DNA from: Methanolinea mesophila
GTDB lineage: Archaea > Halobacteriota > Methanomicrobia > Methanomicrobiales > Methanospirillaceae
Length of the DNA stretch: 64,000 bases
Direction: 5' to 3'
Assembly (NCBI RefSeq): GCF_017873855.1
Contig: NZ_JAGGKR010000001.1
Location: 1,617,529 to 1,681,528 of the forward strand
The notes beneath the pieces were generated by a model. That model searched no databases, was not told the DNA's origin, and worked only from the letters and a program-made list of their open reading frames with translations. Numbering within the stretch: the first letter of the stretch is position 1; each line of letters begins with the position of its first letter. Both the position numbers and the translations under genes were made by a program. Positions 17,832 through 26,935 of the stretch are shown here, in pieces.

Positions 17832-18668
17832 TCAGACTGAAAACGCCAGGAATATCCCGGTGGCGATCCCGGCCGCCATCAGCCCGGCCGTGAGGTAGCC
17901 CATACGGATATGCAGGCTGCGGACGATCGGTTTCCTGCTCTTCAGGTAAACCTTCGCGATCCCCGCCGCGAGCACGGTTACCGCCCCCAGGACGGCGATC
18001 CCCCCGATATAGGCATGGGGGACCCGGAGGTGCGGGCCTCCGGAGACGGCAACCATGTACATCGCTACCCCGAGTCCGGCGACCACGAACCCCGCCCCGG
18101 CGTGAGAGAGCCCTTTGTGCATCCGGAACCAGGCGGGCGTTGATCTCCGGGTCCTGGCGATGAACACTGCCGACCCGATGCAGGCGAACCCGACGAGGAT
18201 GAGCCCCATGTGCAACGGCCAGATCGAAGGAATCCCCGAAGCGGCGGCCGAGCTGGGTAACGCGGCGACCTGCAGCTGCTCGGTGAGCGACCCGTACTTG
18301 TTGCAGGTTGCGGTCACTTCCAGGACCTCTCCTTGTTGTCCCTTAACCGGGTACTGGTAGGTGAACCTCGCATTCGCGGGCTGGGAGGTATACTGGTCCG
18401 CGATCACGACCTGCCCCCCGGACCGGACCACGACCTCTTTTATGTAATGGTCGCTCGTGTTGGTCACAAAATGGGTGATATCCACCGTGAGCTGCCCGGC
18501 GGAAGGATCGTAGGAGAGGGCGATGGCGGAGGGGGGGTGTGCGGTTACCGGCACGGCCAGGAAGGCGACGAGGAGGATAAAAACGAAAAAGGAGATCCGC
18601 CGCCGCCTCCCGTTCCGATTGCCCCCGGGAACCCGCAACGCTCCACTGCCACCTCTTTTTCCGGGCAT
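17832..18668 (-). CDS. Membrane protein: extracellular beta domain plus cytochrome b561-like helices
   Basis: 278 residues from ATG 18668, preceded by repeated GGAGTGGAG. After an N-terminal signal/anchor near residues 25-45 comes a beta-sandwich domain of about 90 residues with H-P-P-S-A-I, I-T-H-F-V-T-N-T-S-D-H-Y-I and T-A-T-C-N-K-Y-G-S, a layout like small desulfoferrodoxin-type domains. Then four or five helices follow with His at W-P-L-H, R-M-H-K, L-S-H-A-G, V-P-H-A and S-L-H-I-R-M-G, the spacing of b561-type heme ligands. The product is likely a heme-bearing membrane electron carrier. The cupredoxin lipoprotein gene lies 45 bases upstream on the same strand, so the two probably form an operon and a redox couple; this is inference from context. 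Confidence 0.75.
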   Translation of the reverse strand: MPGKRGGSGALRVPGGNRNGRRRRISFFVFILLVAFLAVPVTAHPPSAIALSYDPSAGQLTVDITHFVTNTSDHYIKEVVVRSGGQVVIADQYTSQPANARFTYQYPVKGQQGEVLEVTATCNKYGSLTEQLQVAALPSSAAASGIPSIWPLHMGLILVGFACIGSAVFIARTRRSTPAWFRMHKGLSHAGAGFVVAGLGVAMYMVAVSGGPHLRVPHAYIGGIAVLGAVTVLAAGIAKVYLKSRKPIVRSLHIRMGYLTAGLMAAGIATGIFLAFSV

Positions 18669-18713
18669 GATCCCGCTCCACTCCACTCCACTCCTCTCCA
18701 TTCCTCACTGTTG

Positions 18714-19436
18714 CTACTGTACGATCACGATTGCATGCTCGGTCTCGGGATGGTCGCTGCAATGGTTCGGATACACGCCGGGTTTGTCAAGCACCAGGGT
18801 GAACGTGTCCCCGGGGGTGAGGTCGCCCGAGTCCATCTCCGGGTAATTGGAGTGGGTCATGTGGGTATCCGAGTCGGCAGTGTGGTTCACGGTATCCATG
18901 TTCGTCCAGGTAACGGTGGTACCCGGGCTGACGATCACGTATCGCGGGTCTTTCTCACCGTTCACGATGTTGATGACGACCGCCGACTGTCCCCGGAGGT
19001 CGGTATAGGAACTCGCGAGAGACCGGTTTATAGAGAACTGGTAGGTCCCCTGCTCGCATCCCCCGGTCTCCAAGCAAGTAGTATAGGTCACCGTGTAGGT
19101 TCCGTCGGGTGCATCCGGGGAGAACATTTGCCGGAGGGTAACCCCGCTCTCGTCGACGGTTGCCGGCCCGACCCCGTATTCCACGCCGTTGTTCTTCACG
19201 CTCATGGACGAACCGGAGACCATGCGGGTATCGGTATCCACAACCACGTTGACCGGCGGGCCGGGGAATACCTCGCCCGCATAAGGGAGCGCATCCATGT
19301 AATGCGAGACCTGTTTCACCGCGGGCGCTGCCGCGGGCGATTGCGGGACCGGCGTGGTACACCCTGCACACCACACCGCGAGGATCAGGACGATCCCCGC
19401 GACCAGAACTGCAGATGATACGGACTTACGTGTCAT
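18714..19436 (-). CDS. Cupredoxin lipoprotein with CopC-like domain
   Basis: 240 residues. Signal and lipobox W-C-A-G-C near residue 26. Residues about 60-155 resemble a CopC/YobA-like beta domain (V-D-E-S-G-V-T-L-R-Q, A-P-D-G-T-Y-T-V-T-Y). The C-terminal 90 residues are a plastocyanin-type cupredoxin: V-S-P-G-T-T-V-T-W-T-N-M-D, then V-N-H-T-A-D-S-D with the first His ligand and Y-P-N-H-C-S-D-H-P with Cys and second His. The axial Met usual five residues later is missing; E-T-E-H is there instead. It is anchored outside the cell and probably carries copper and electrons, possibly to the b561-like protein encoded next. Two copper-type domains in one methanogen lipoprotein are notable. Confidence 0.82.
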   Translation of the reverse strand: MTRKSVSSAVLVAGIVLILAVWCAGCTTPVPQSPAAAPAVKQVSHYMDALPYAGEVFPGPPVNVVVDTDTRMVSGSSMSVKNNGVEYGVGPATVDESGVTLRQMFSPDAPDGTYTVTYTTCLETGGCEQGTYQFSINRSLASSYTDLRGQSAVVINIVNGEKDPRYVIVSPGTTVTWTNMDTVNHTADSDTHMTHSNYPEMDSGDLTPGDTFTLVLDKPGVYPNHCSDHPETEHAIVIVQ

Positions 19437-19641
19437 GATGTTCCTTCTTTACCGAGGAGTGGCTGTATACTGAGGAACTATTTAATGATTCTCTCCCGCA
19501 ATCCGGGATTCGGGGCCGAGGTGGATAGTATGCCAAAAAAGTCCTGAAAAACATCCTTTTCTTTCTCCCTCCCGCCTCACCCGGCACATGCGGATAACAA
19601 ACCGTAAAACCTATCCCGGGGCTCGTCCTATCGCTTGATTT

Positions 19642-20427
19642 ATGAATAAATTTGAGCAGAAGTGGGGGATTGTGCTTAAGGCGGCCGGCATTGTCATCGT
19701 ACTGCTGCTCGTCCGTCTCGCAATCGACACATTCGGGCTCGACCTCATCACGGTGAATACGGTTGTGGGTTCCTTCGTCGGAGGAGCAATCTTCACGCTG
19801 GCCATCATCCTTACCGGAACCCTTGTGGATTTCAAGGAAGCAGAGAAAATTCCTGCGGAACTTGCCGGGGCATTCAAGAACGTGTACCAGGATGCACGGC
19901 TGATCCAGGTGGGGGATACTCGTACGGTGCGGGCAGTTCAGGAGCATGCGCAAAGGCTCCTTGCGGTGATCAATAGCAATTTCAAGGGGAACAGGTGGGA
20001 TTCCCGGGAGATTACGGGTGCGATCGACCTCCTGAACGACGACATTGCGGCGCTCGCCATGCAGAACGTCCCCCCGCAGTTCCTGGTCAAACTGCGTGCA
20101 GAGGTCTCCGCAATCGAGCGGCTCACCAACCGGGTCCAGGTCATTGCCCGGACCTCGTTCATTCCGGCGGCGTATGCGATCGCGGAACTGGCAACGGTGG
20201 GGGTGTTGATTGTGCTCCTCTTCATCAAGCTTGACCCGTATTACGAAGGGCTGGTGATCTTCTTTGTCATCGCGGTGACGATCATCGGGCTCCTGCTACT
20301 TATCAAGGACATGGACGACCCGTTCGAATATGGAGCCCATGCGTATGCAGATGTCGATTTTACCATACTGTTCGAGATGGAGAATTACTTTTTGGAAAAA
20401 GAAGGAATCCCGGGCCCTGAACATTAA
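19642..20427 (+). CDS. Bestrophin-like (DUF4239-type) membrane protein
   Basis: 261 residues. Two helices near 10-30 and 40-60, a helical cytoplasmic region of about 110 residues (A-E-K-I-P-A-E-L-A onward), and two more helices near 175-197 and 203-222, followed by a D-M-D-D-P-F-E-Y motif and an acidic tail. This layout, with D-x-x-x-P-F close after the last helix, matches the bestrophin-like DUF4239 family. A channel role is possible but untested in archaea. The gene is divergent from the cupredoxin gene, with 205 bases between them that must hold both promoters. Confidence 0.7.
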   Translation: MNKFEQKWGIVLKAAGIVIVLLLVRLAIDTFGLDLITVNTVVGSFVGGAIFTLAIILTGTLVDFKEAEKIPAELAGAFKNVYQDARLIQVGDTRTVRAVQEHAQRLLAVINSNFKGNRWDSREITGAIDLLNDDIAALAMQNVPPQFLVKLRAEVSAIERLTNRVQVIARTSFIPAAYAIAELATVGVLIVLLFIKLDPYYEGLVIFFVIAVTIIGLLLLIKDMDDPFEYGAHAYADVDFTILFEMENYFLEKEGIPGPEH

Positions 20428-20527
20428 ATAAGGGTTGAAAGGGCGGGATTTTTCAGCAGTGCGGGAAAATCCGGCCCTGCCCGGCAATGCACCGTTCAGG
20501 TGTACCCCGGGACCTGGGGAATTAATT

Positions 20528-21028
20528 TCATTCTTCCGGGAACGTGCCCTGCACTTCCCGCACGAACTCCTCGATCTGCGGGCCTACCGTCCGGGCATCC
20601 ACATCCTTTTCGATGGTGAACCCCGAGGCTACGAAGAGCATCCCCTTCTCCCCGAGGATCTTCCGGACGAACATGATCGCGTAATCCGCTCCTCTGCCGC
20701 CCATCTCGGCAAATACGGAGAAATTCTTCCCCTCACAGTTGCTCACCCGGGAGAGATACTCGTGGACGTAGGGGGGGACCTTCCCGGACCATACGGGGGT
20801 GGCGACGACCAGGTGATCGATCCCCGAAAGGTCGGTCTGGCAGGGCCTGATCTTCTCTCTTCTCGTGAACAGGGCCTTCATTGCCTTGCCGAACATGCCC
20901 GGTCCGGGGTCGGCGAGCGGCTCTATTTTTACCAGCGGGGCGCCGAGTTTTCCTGCAATCTCTTGTGCGAGATATTCGGTGTGCCCTTTCCAGGAATAAT
21001 ACACGACAAGCACGTTCATAGGGATCAT
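20528..21028 (-). CDS. Flavodoxin family protein
   Basis: 166 residues. The first strand is followed by the phosphate loop Y-Y-S-W-K-G-H-T-E, and V-A-T-P-V-W-S-G-K-V-P-P-Y and A-E-M-G-G-R-G give the two flavin-contacting loops. The fold binds FMN and moves one or two electrons in the cytoplasm. It has no extra iron-sulfur domain. ATG 21028 and ATG 21019 are both possible; the second starts right at M-N-V-L-V-V-Y-Y, neither has a clear ribosome site. It is convergent with the upstream bestrophin-like gene, so no operon partner is given by context. Confidence 0.85.
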   Translation of the reverse strand: MIPMNVLVVYYSWKGHTEYLAQEIAGKLGAPLVKIEPLADPGPGMFGKAMKALFTRREKIRPCQTDLSGIDHLVVATPVWSGKVPPYVHEYLSRVSNCEGKNFSVFAEMGGRGADYAIMFVRKILGEKGMLFVASGFTIEKDVDARTVGPQIEEFVREVQGTFPEE

Positions 21029-21456
21029 GAAGCAATGACCCGCACAGGATAAAAGACCTGCCCCCGGGACCGGGGATCGAACGGTCCCGGTTATTCCTCC
21101 CCCTGTTCTTCCGTCCCGGATCAGTCCGGCCAGTCCCGACCTCCATCACGACAGGTCATGGACCCGCATCCCCCGGCACCCGGTCCGGAAACGCGGAATC
21201 TTCATCCTTTTTGTCCTAAATTCGTGGAATATCCTTTAAAACTTCGTTATCGGCCCCGCAGGAACCGGAGTGGAGTTGTGTGGGCATCGCACATGCGGGA
21301 AAAAAGTTGCGCAGGATCCGGGGTGTCCGAAGGCCTCCCTTCCCAAACGGGAAATCCGGAATGCCCGGACCTGTGGAAATTAATTTATTTAACAATAATT
21401 ATAATATCACGTAATACTTATTAACCCTTACAGAAGAGTACTTAGAAGGCATCAAC
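21029..21456. other. Intergenic with strong AT-rich promoter
   Basis: About 430 bases between divergent genes. The right end, 21378-21425, is almost pure AT (TTAATTTATTTAAC, ATTATAATATC, TTATTAACC) and should contain the promoter of the PEGA protein gene. The rest is GC-rich without a protein-like frame. Confidence 0.5.
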
Positions 21457-23064
21457 ATGAGAATATCAACTACTGTCTTTCTGATCGTTCTGGTCATTTT
21501 CGGCATTGTCTTTATCGCGCCTGTTCTTGCCGACGAACAAGGCGGGGATGCAGGAAATGTCACGTCTTCCGGTGATGAGGCGCTGACCAGCACCGTGAAC
21601 GCCCTGGTTGCCGCTACCACCGCGACTACTGCCCCGACCCCCACCCCGTATGTCCCCTCCGGGAGCATCCAGGTCTCCTCGAATCCTACGGGAGCGTCGG
21701 TATGGGTGGACGGGGTCGCGAGCGGGATGACCCCGATCGTGGTCACCGGGCTTGCCCAGGGAAATCACCTGATTGAAGTTGAAAAGACCGGGTACAAGGA
21801 CTGGGAATCATCGGTCTATGTCCAGGTGGGCTCGACGACCAATGTCTTTGCCGGACTTGTCGAGGGGGTCAGCCCCACCGTATCGGCCACCGCGACCACC
21901 GTGGCACCCACCACGGCGGGTACCACCGCGGTTCCCACCCCTGCATTTGGAAATCTCCAGATAGTCTCCGATCCGGAGGCCGCGAAGATCTACATCGACA
22001 ACGCCTATCGCGGAATCACCCCCGGGATCATCTCGGACCTCACCACCGGGTACCACCTGGTGAGACTTGATAAGACCGGGTATCATTCGTGGGTACAGCA
22101 GGTCTATGTCTGGGGAGGCGAAACCACCCAGGTCCTCGCCACCCTGACTCCGGGCGACAGCACAGTCACGCCTACCGGGACCACCACCACGACCGTGACT
22201 GCGACAGCTACCCCCACTGCAACAACCACTCCGGTCAACAACTATACGGTCTCCGCAACGTTCGGGATCTACTCAACCCCTGCGAACGCATCGATTTACA
22301 TAGATTCCGTTTACCGGGGAATGACCCCCCTGGTGGTCACCGGGCTTACCCAGGGATCTCATACGGTGAAGCTCCAGAAGACCGGCTATAAAACCTGGGA
22401 GACGACCGCCTACGGCCAGATAGGCGCCCTCACTACGATATATACCGCGCTGGTACCGGGTGCCGATCCCACCCCCACCGGGAACACGACGGGAACTGCT
22501 ACCGTCACCACGATCCCCACACCCTCAACACCGCCCCATTACGGAACGCTCTCGGTGGTGTCTTTCCCCACCGGCGCAGCGATCTGGGTCGACGGGGTCA
22601 GTAAAGGACTCACCCCGGTCAACCTTGCCGGGACCCTCATCGGGAACCACACCGTGAAACTGGAGAAGACCGGCTACAAAACATGGCAGACCGTGGCCAC
22701 TGTAACTGAAGGGAACACCACCAGGGTGAACGCGGAACTGGTACCGGTATCGGTGCCGAATACTTCCCCGACTCCCACCAAGACCGTGATCCCCACGTTC
22801 CCCACGCCCACCAAGACACCGACCCCCACCAAGACCCCGGTCCCGGCCGGGAACCTGATGGTGGTATCCAATCCGACCGGGGGAACGATTTACATCGATA
22901 ATGTGCTCAAGGGAGATGCACCCCAGATCATCTCGAACATCCCCGCAGGGAATCATACCGTGATGGTGAACCTGACCGGGTACGAGAGCTGGAAGAGCAC
23001 GGTCAATATCCAGCAGGGAACGCTCACCAGGATAGTCGCAAACCTGGTGCCCGGGTTCCTGTAA
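21457..23064 (+). CDS. Secreted PEGA-domain repeat protein
   Basis: 535 residues with a signal peptide (cut near V-L-A, residue 25). Five PEGA domains of about 70 residues follow, each with the layout S-x-P-x-G-A-x-(V/I)-(W/Y)-(V/I)-D-x-V, G-x-T-P and G-x-H-x-V-x-x-x-K-(T)-G-Y-x-x-W, separated by Thr/Pro-rich linkers that are probably O-glycosylated. PEGA domains are common in surface proteins of Methanomicrobiales and are thought to serve in cell wall or S-layer assembly; no enzyme part is seen. AGAAGG lies before the ATG. The protein has no C-terminal anchor. A second, longer PEGA array is at 54348-56426. Confidence 0.9.
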   Translation: MRISTTVFLIVLVIFGIVFIAPVLADEQGGDAGNVTSSGDEALTSTVNALVAATTATTAPTPTPYVPSGSIQVSSNPTGASVWVDGVASGMTPIVVTGLAQGNHLIEVEKTGYKDWESSVYVQVGSTTNVFAGLVEGVSPTVSATATTVAPTTAGTTAVPTPAFGNLQIVSDPEAAKIYIDNAYRGITPGIISDLTTGYHLVRLDKTGYHSWVQQVYVWGGETTQVLATLTPGDSTVTPTGTTTTTVTATATPTATTTPVNNYTVSATFGIYSTPANASIYIDSVYRGMTPLVVTGLTQGSHTVKLQKTGYKTWETTAYGQIGALTTIYTALVPGADPTPTGNTTGTATVTTIPTPSTPPHYGTLSVVSFPTGAAIWVDGVSKGLTPVNLAGTLIGNHTVKLEKTGYKTWQTVATVTEGNTTRVNAELVPVSVPNTSPTPTKTVIPTFPTPTKTPTPTKTPVPAGNLMVVSNPTGGTIYIDNVLKGDAPQIISNIPAGNHTVMVNLTGYESWKSTVNIQQGTLTRIVANLVPGFL

Positions 23065-23142
23065 TCTTCAGAATACCCTTTTTTCTCGAGATCAGGGCGT
23101 AGTACCCCCGGACGGGTTCTCTCTCAAAAAAAACACTCTCTC

Positions 23143-23964
23143 TCAGACGTGCCTGAGTACTCTCGCGGCACCCGGACCAGTCTTTACCGCTTCCGCCTCG
23201 AGCCTTACCATCCGGACGTGGGTCCGGCCTTCCCGGTCAGTCGGGTGGAACGCAAGGTAGCGGTCGACAACCTCGCCGATGAACTCTTCCTGTTTGCATG
23301 CAGGGAGTCGCTCCAGGAACGGGATCCAGGTGGTGCGGACCCATCCTTCGAGCCCCTGTCTGTCAGCGTGGACCATGTCCACCGGAACGAGATCGACACG
23401 AAGAGGGATGAATCCTGCCGCTTCCAGCAGCACGGAATATTCCCTGTCGGAACAGAACCGCCAGGGGGGTGTGAATCCTTCGAAAAATGATTTCCACTGG
23501 TATTCGGTGGCAATCGTGGTGGCAATAACAAAGAAATCCTCTGCGTTGCCGTATCCCCCCATCTGGAAGAGAAGCCTTCCACCGGGTTTCAATGCCCGGG
23601 AGAGCCGTTCAAGCAGTTGTCCCTGCTCACGGATCCAATGCAGGGCGGCGTTGGAGAATGCGAGGTCGAACTCCGACTCGAAGATCATCTCCCGGGCATC
23701 GACCGCGATAAAGTGGCAGTTGGGGTACTCCGCGACAGGGTAACGGAACCGTGCGTGGGCGATCATCTCCCCGGAGCGATCAATACCGGTGACCTCGCCC
23801 CGGGGAAGCAGGGAGGCGATCATCGCGGTGAGGGCACCGTCTCCGCATCCGATGTCGAGGACCCGCTCATCCCCCCGAAGGGAAAGTTTCCCGATCAGGT
23901 CTTCGCCCCACTTTTTCTGGGCCGAAGAATGCCGTGCGTAGTCGCCGGGGTTCCAGGTGTACAC
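23143..23964 (-). CDS. Class I SAM-dependent methyltransferase
   Basis: 273 residues. Motif I is V-L-D-I-G-C-G-D-G-A-L-T (residues about 36-47), followed by G-I-D-R-S-G-E-M (acidic loop) and F-D-L-A-F-S-N-A-A-L-H-W-I (motif IV region), and L-K-P-G-G-R-L-L-F. The N-terminus Y-x-W-N-P-x-x-Y-A-x-x-S-x-x-Q and the H-W-I motif are those of the trans-aconitate methyltransferase-like group, small-molecule methyltransferases of varied substrate. The substrate here cannot be told. The gene follows a stretch with two 64-base repeats and is not obviously in an operon. Confidence 0.88.
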   Translation of the reverse strand: MYTWNPGDYARHSSAQKKWGEDLIGKLSLRGDERVLDIGCGDGALTAMIASLLPRGEVTGIDRSGEMIAHARFRYPVAEYPNCHFIAVDAREMIFESEFDLAFSNAALHWIREQGQLLERLSRALKPGGRLLFQMGGYGNAEDFFVIATTIATEYQWKSFFEGFTPPWRFCSDREYSVLLEAAGFIPLRVDLVPVDMVHADRQGLEGWVRTTWIPFLERLPACKQEEFIGEVVDRYLAFHPTDREGRTHVRMVRLEAEAVKTGPGAARVLRHV

Positions 23965-24052
23965 GGGATCCGTTCCTCAAAGGATTACTGCGCGCTGCAC
24001 CATGAAAAACAAGAGGGCGGGAGGGACAAACAATCGATCCACCCCGGTCAGG

Positions 24053-24210
24053 GATTGTATCCGAAACACCGCCATACCATCGCCAGGGGCGCAATGCCAT
24101 ACTCCCGGGGGCTGTATGCGTGAAGGACCGGGGTTCCTTGTCCGTGATTGTATCCGAAACGCCGCCATAATGCCACCCGGTGGCTCAATGCAACGCTCCC
24201 GGGGGCTGTA
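24053..24210. repeat. Two-copy 64-base direct repeat
   Basis: Units at 24053-24116 and 24146-24210 both begin GATTGTATCCGAAAC(A/G)CCGCCATA and both end CTCCCGGGGGCTGTA, with a diverged middle that keeps local pairing potential. The 29 bases between them (GAAGGACCGGGGTTCCTTGTCCG part) resemble the stretch after unit 2. They lie between two minus-strand genes, upstream of the methyltransferase. Confidence 0.65.
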
Positions 24211-24247
24211 GATGAGCAGGACCATAAGTCCCTGTCCGGAGCCCGGG

Positions 24248-26770
24248 TTATTTACGGCGCTCTTCCTCGGCCCCGTAGTGTTTCCGCATGAATTCCCGGA
24301 CCTTTGCGGATTCGATCCACCCCTGGTCGAGCTGGGTGATGATGGCATTGATCTCCTCGGCCTGCCGGATGATCTTTTCCCCGGTCTCGCCCCCCTCGAG
24401 GGATGCAAGCCCCACGATCACCGAGAGGGGGTTCCGGATCTCGTCGTTTAAGATCGCCATCTGCATGAAGTTCTTGTCAATCTGGCTGAATGCCTCCCGT
24501 TTCAGTTCTTCGATCCTGACCCGGTCCGTGACGTCATGCATCACATTGACATACCCGTCGATCTTGTGGTCCGGATCACGCGTCGCGATGGTGATGAGGT
24601 CCACGTAGAGGAGCGTCCCATCCTTTTTCCGCTGCCTGGTCTGCCCGTACCAGACTCCTTTCTCCCTGCTGGCCCGGTAGTTCTCCCTCTCTTCAATTCC
24701 GGGAAACTGGCTCCGGAGAAGGTCTTCAAGCTTCTTTCCGGTCGCCTCGTCGCGCTCCCAGCCAAACATCGCCACCGCTTTCGGGCTCCAGGAGGTGATC
24801 CGGAAGTTCTCGTCCACCGTCACGATCGCCTCGGCCACCTCGGAGAGCAGGCGCCCCTGGTAGGCGATACGTTCCTCCGCGTTCTTCATGTCGGAAACAT
24901 CGATGAACGAGGCCATCATGCAGAGCGGCGTCCCTGTCCCGTCGTGCACCAGGTTCACCAGGAGGTCCGCGTAAAACTTCGTCCCGTCGCGCCTGACGGG
25001 CTCGACCTGGCCGATCCACCCGCCGTCTTTCATCGTAGTATCGATGATGGTCTTGATCAGCTCTTTTTCGAACTCGTTCCGTGGGTCGAAGGAGAAAATG
25101 GAATTGCCAAGCACCTCTTCCGCACGGGTATAGCCGAACATTTTCAGGAACGAGTCATTGACGTAGGTGAACCGTCCGTCGAGGTTCGCGAGAGCGATCC
25201 CGGAGACCGAGGAGTTGAGGGCGTACCCCTTTACCAGGAGCTCTTTTTCTGCCGCGTCCCTCGCAACCCTGGTTCGGATGGACCGGACCCCGAAGGAGAG
25301 ATCGGCCGAGAGCTGCAGGAGGAGCGCCACCTCTTCGTTGTCAAACGCTTCACTGCTCGTGGAATAGATGACCAGCACGAGGGGCGACGGATCGCCGGAG
25401 AGCAGCGACAGGGCTATCAGGGACCTGCAGTCCGGACAGAGTGCGCATTCCGTACGGAGAGGGTCTTCCGTCCCCGGCTCCGGACACCTCATGATAACGG
25501 GAGAAGACTTCGCCACGGCCTGTTCCGCGATCGATTCCTCCCTCGAAAGGTCCCGCCCTCGAGAAAAAATGTCTTCTCCCTTCACCCCCGGGGACCTTGC
25601 ACATACCAGGGGAGACAGGCGGTGCGGATGGTTCCGGGGTGAAAGCGACCCTACCCAGCTGAACGGATAGTCCCCCGAGGTGACCAGGATGTCGCAGATC
25701 TGCTGGAGGAGTTCGGGCTCGGTCTTTGCCTTGACCAGGTCGGAGTTGTATTCGCTGATCACCTCGAGCGCCCGGTTCATCTTCTTCAGGGTCGCCTTTT
25801 CCTGTTCCAGGTCCCGGGTCCTCTCCTTCACCGCCCGGGTAAGCGAGGAATGAGAGGATATTCCCAGGAATACGAGGCCGCTCACCAGGAAGAGGGTGGC
25901 GAGGCCCCCGGCCCAGAAGACTCCCATCCGCCCTGCAACCGCGGCGTCCCACCCGCCGGGAGGGGTTGCGGCGAAGTCCCAGAACCCGTCCTGGACGCTT
26001 ATCCTCCGGATGACAGGAGATTCGCCAAATACGGCGGGATCACCGTAGAAGACCTCACCGGACCCGTCCCGTATCGCAAGCGCAAGCGCCGAGGTATTCC
26101 CGGGCCCGAGCGATTCCTGGAGAAGGGGGGAGAGATCGAAGGTTACGGTGAGGATGCCCCATACCTCGCTCTCGTTCCGGATTGCCTTCCTGATCACCAG
26201 GGTCTGGCTCCCGTCAGGGTGTGTCATGGGACGCCCCACCACCACGTCGTTCGACTCCAGGGCACGTGCCACTTCAGTCCTCACCTCAGGGTCAGAGGAA
26301 TGGACGAGGTCGACCCGGGGGTTCCCGGTCGGGTTATTTGAGGAGTACTGGTACTCCACAACTCCCCCGGGGGCTATGGAGATGTCCTGAATGGCGGGAT
26401 TGGAAGAGGCGGTAATGAAAAGAATTTCATAAAAATCAGGAGGGGCTGTTGATTCCACCTGACCCTCGACCGTCGCGCCGGTATCCCGGACCAATACGAT
26501 CCGGGAATAGAGGGAATTTTCAAGGCCGTTCCTGTACACCATCAGGTGCCGGTCGGTGACAATCCTGTCCTGGCCCTCCAGGCTGTCGACGTAGACTTGG
26601 GCGCCCCAGCTGAGGAGCAGGAGAAGAACTACGAAGATGACGATCGCTCCAAGGAAGGGGTGGGCCCTGAGCCGATGCCTGAACGCCTGGATATTCTGGT
26701 CCTTGCCGGAAGGGGCTGCCATCTGAAACATCACCGGTTTCCCGGGAATGGGGTGGTGGGGAGGTTCCAT
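24248..26770 (-). CDS. Membrane sensor: extracytoplasmic domain, GAF, two PAS, kinase-like H-box remnant without ATPase
   Basis: 840 residues from ATG 26770. A minus-strand TATA (ACTTATATAC, 26803-26812) puts the transcript start near 26783, so the longer frame to 26914 is unlikely; ATG 26731 is an alternative. Layout: helix 41-56, extracytoplasmic sensing region to about 280 (CHASE-like), helix 283-304, coiled coil, GAF about 345-505 with a Cys-rich insert (R-C-P-E and E-C-A-L-C-P-D-C), PAS about 515-625 and 640-750, and a C-terminal helical segment with L-N-D-E-I-R-N-P-L where a kinase has S-H-E-L-R-T-P-L. The phosphate-accepting His is thus Asp and no HATPase domain follows. The protein must signal by contact with partners rather than by its own kinase activity. 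The end resembles that of 35950-41226. Confidence 0.85.
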   Translation of the reverse strand: MEPPHHPIPGKPVMFQMAAPSGKDQNIQAFRHRLRAHPFLGAIVIFVVLLLLLSWGAQVYVDSLEGQDRIVTDRHLMVYRNGLENSLYSRIVLVRDTGATVEGQVESTAPPDFYEILFITASSNPAIQDISIAPGGVVEYQYSSNNPTGNPRVDLVHSSDPEVRTEVARALESNDVVVGRPMTHPDGSQTLVIRKAIRNESEVWGILTVTFDLSPLLQESLGPGNTSALALAIRDGSGEVFYGDPAVFGESPVIRRISVQDGFWDFAATPPGGWDAAVAGRMGVFWAGGLATLFLVSGLVFLGISSHSSLTRAVKERTRDLEQEKATLKKMNRALEVISEYNSDLVKAKTEPELLQQICDILVTSGDYPFSWVGSLSPRNHPHRLSPLVCARSPGVKGEDIFSRGRDLSREESIAEQAVAKSSPVIMRCPEPGTEDPLRTECALCPDCRSLIALSLLSGDPSPLVLVIYSTSSEAFDNEEVALLLQLSADLSFGVRSIRTRVARDAAEKELLVKGYALNSSVSGIALANLDGRFTYVNDSFLKMFGYTRAEEVLGNSIFSFDPRNEFEKELIKTIIDTTMKDGGWIGQVEPVRRDGTKFYADLLVNLVHDGTGTPLCMMASFIDVSDMKNAEERIAYQGRLLSEVAEAIVTVDENFRITSWSPKAVAMFGWERDEATGKKLEDLLRSQFPGIEERENYRASREKGVWYGQTRQRKKDGTLLYVDLITIATRDPDHKIDGYVNVMHDVTDRVRIEELKREAFSQIDKNFMQMAILNDEIRNPLSVIVGLASLEGGETGEKIIRQAEEINAIITQLDQGWIESAKVREFMRKHYGAEEERRK

Positions 26771-26935
26771 CCGGGATTTGTATGCCTCAATTATGCTCGC
26801 GGGTATATAAGTTGCTCTATGAAATCCGTCGGAATAAATTGCCTGATATACTTCGGATCCTATGGAGTGCCGGGGGCCGCAGGGCGGAAAGTGCCGGACA
26901 GGATATTCCCACAAAATTCCGGTGATACGGAGTTT

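Noticed and set aside
24053-24210. CRISPR array
   Set aside because: Only two long repeat units with inner changes, no constant repeat with unique spacers, and no cas gene near.
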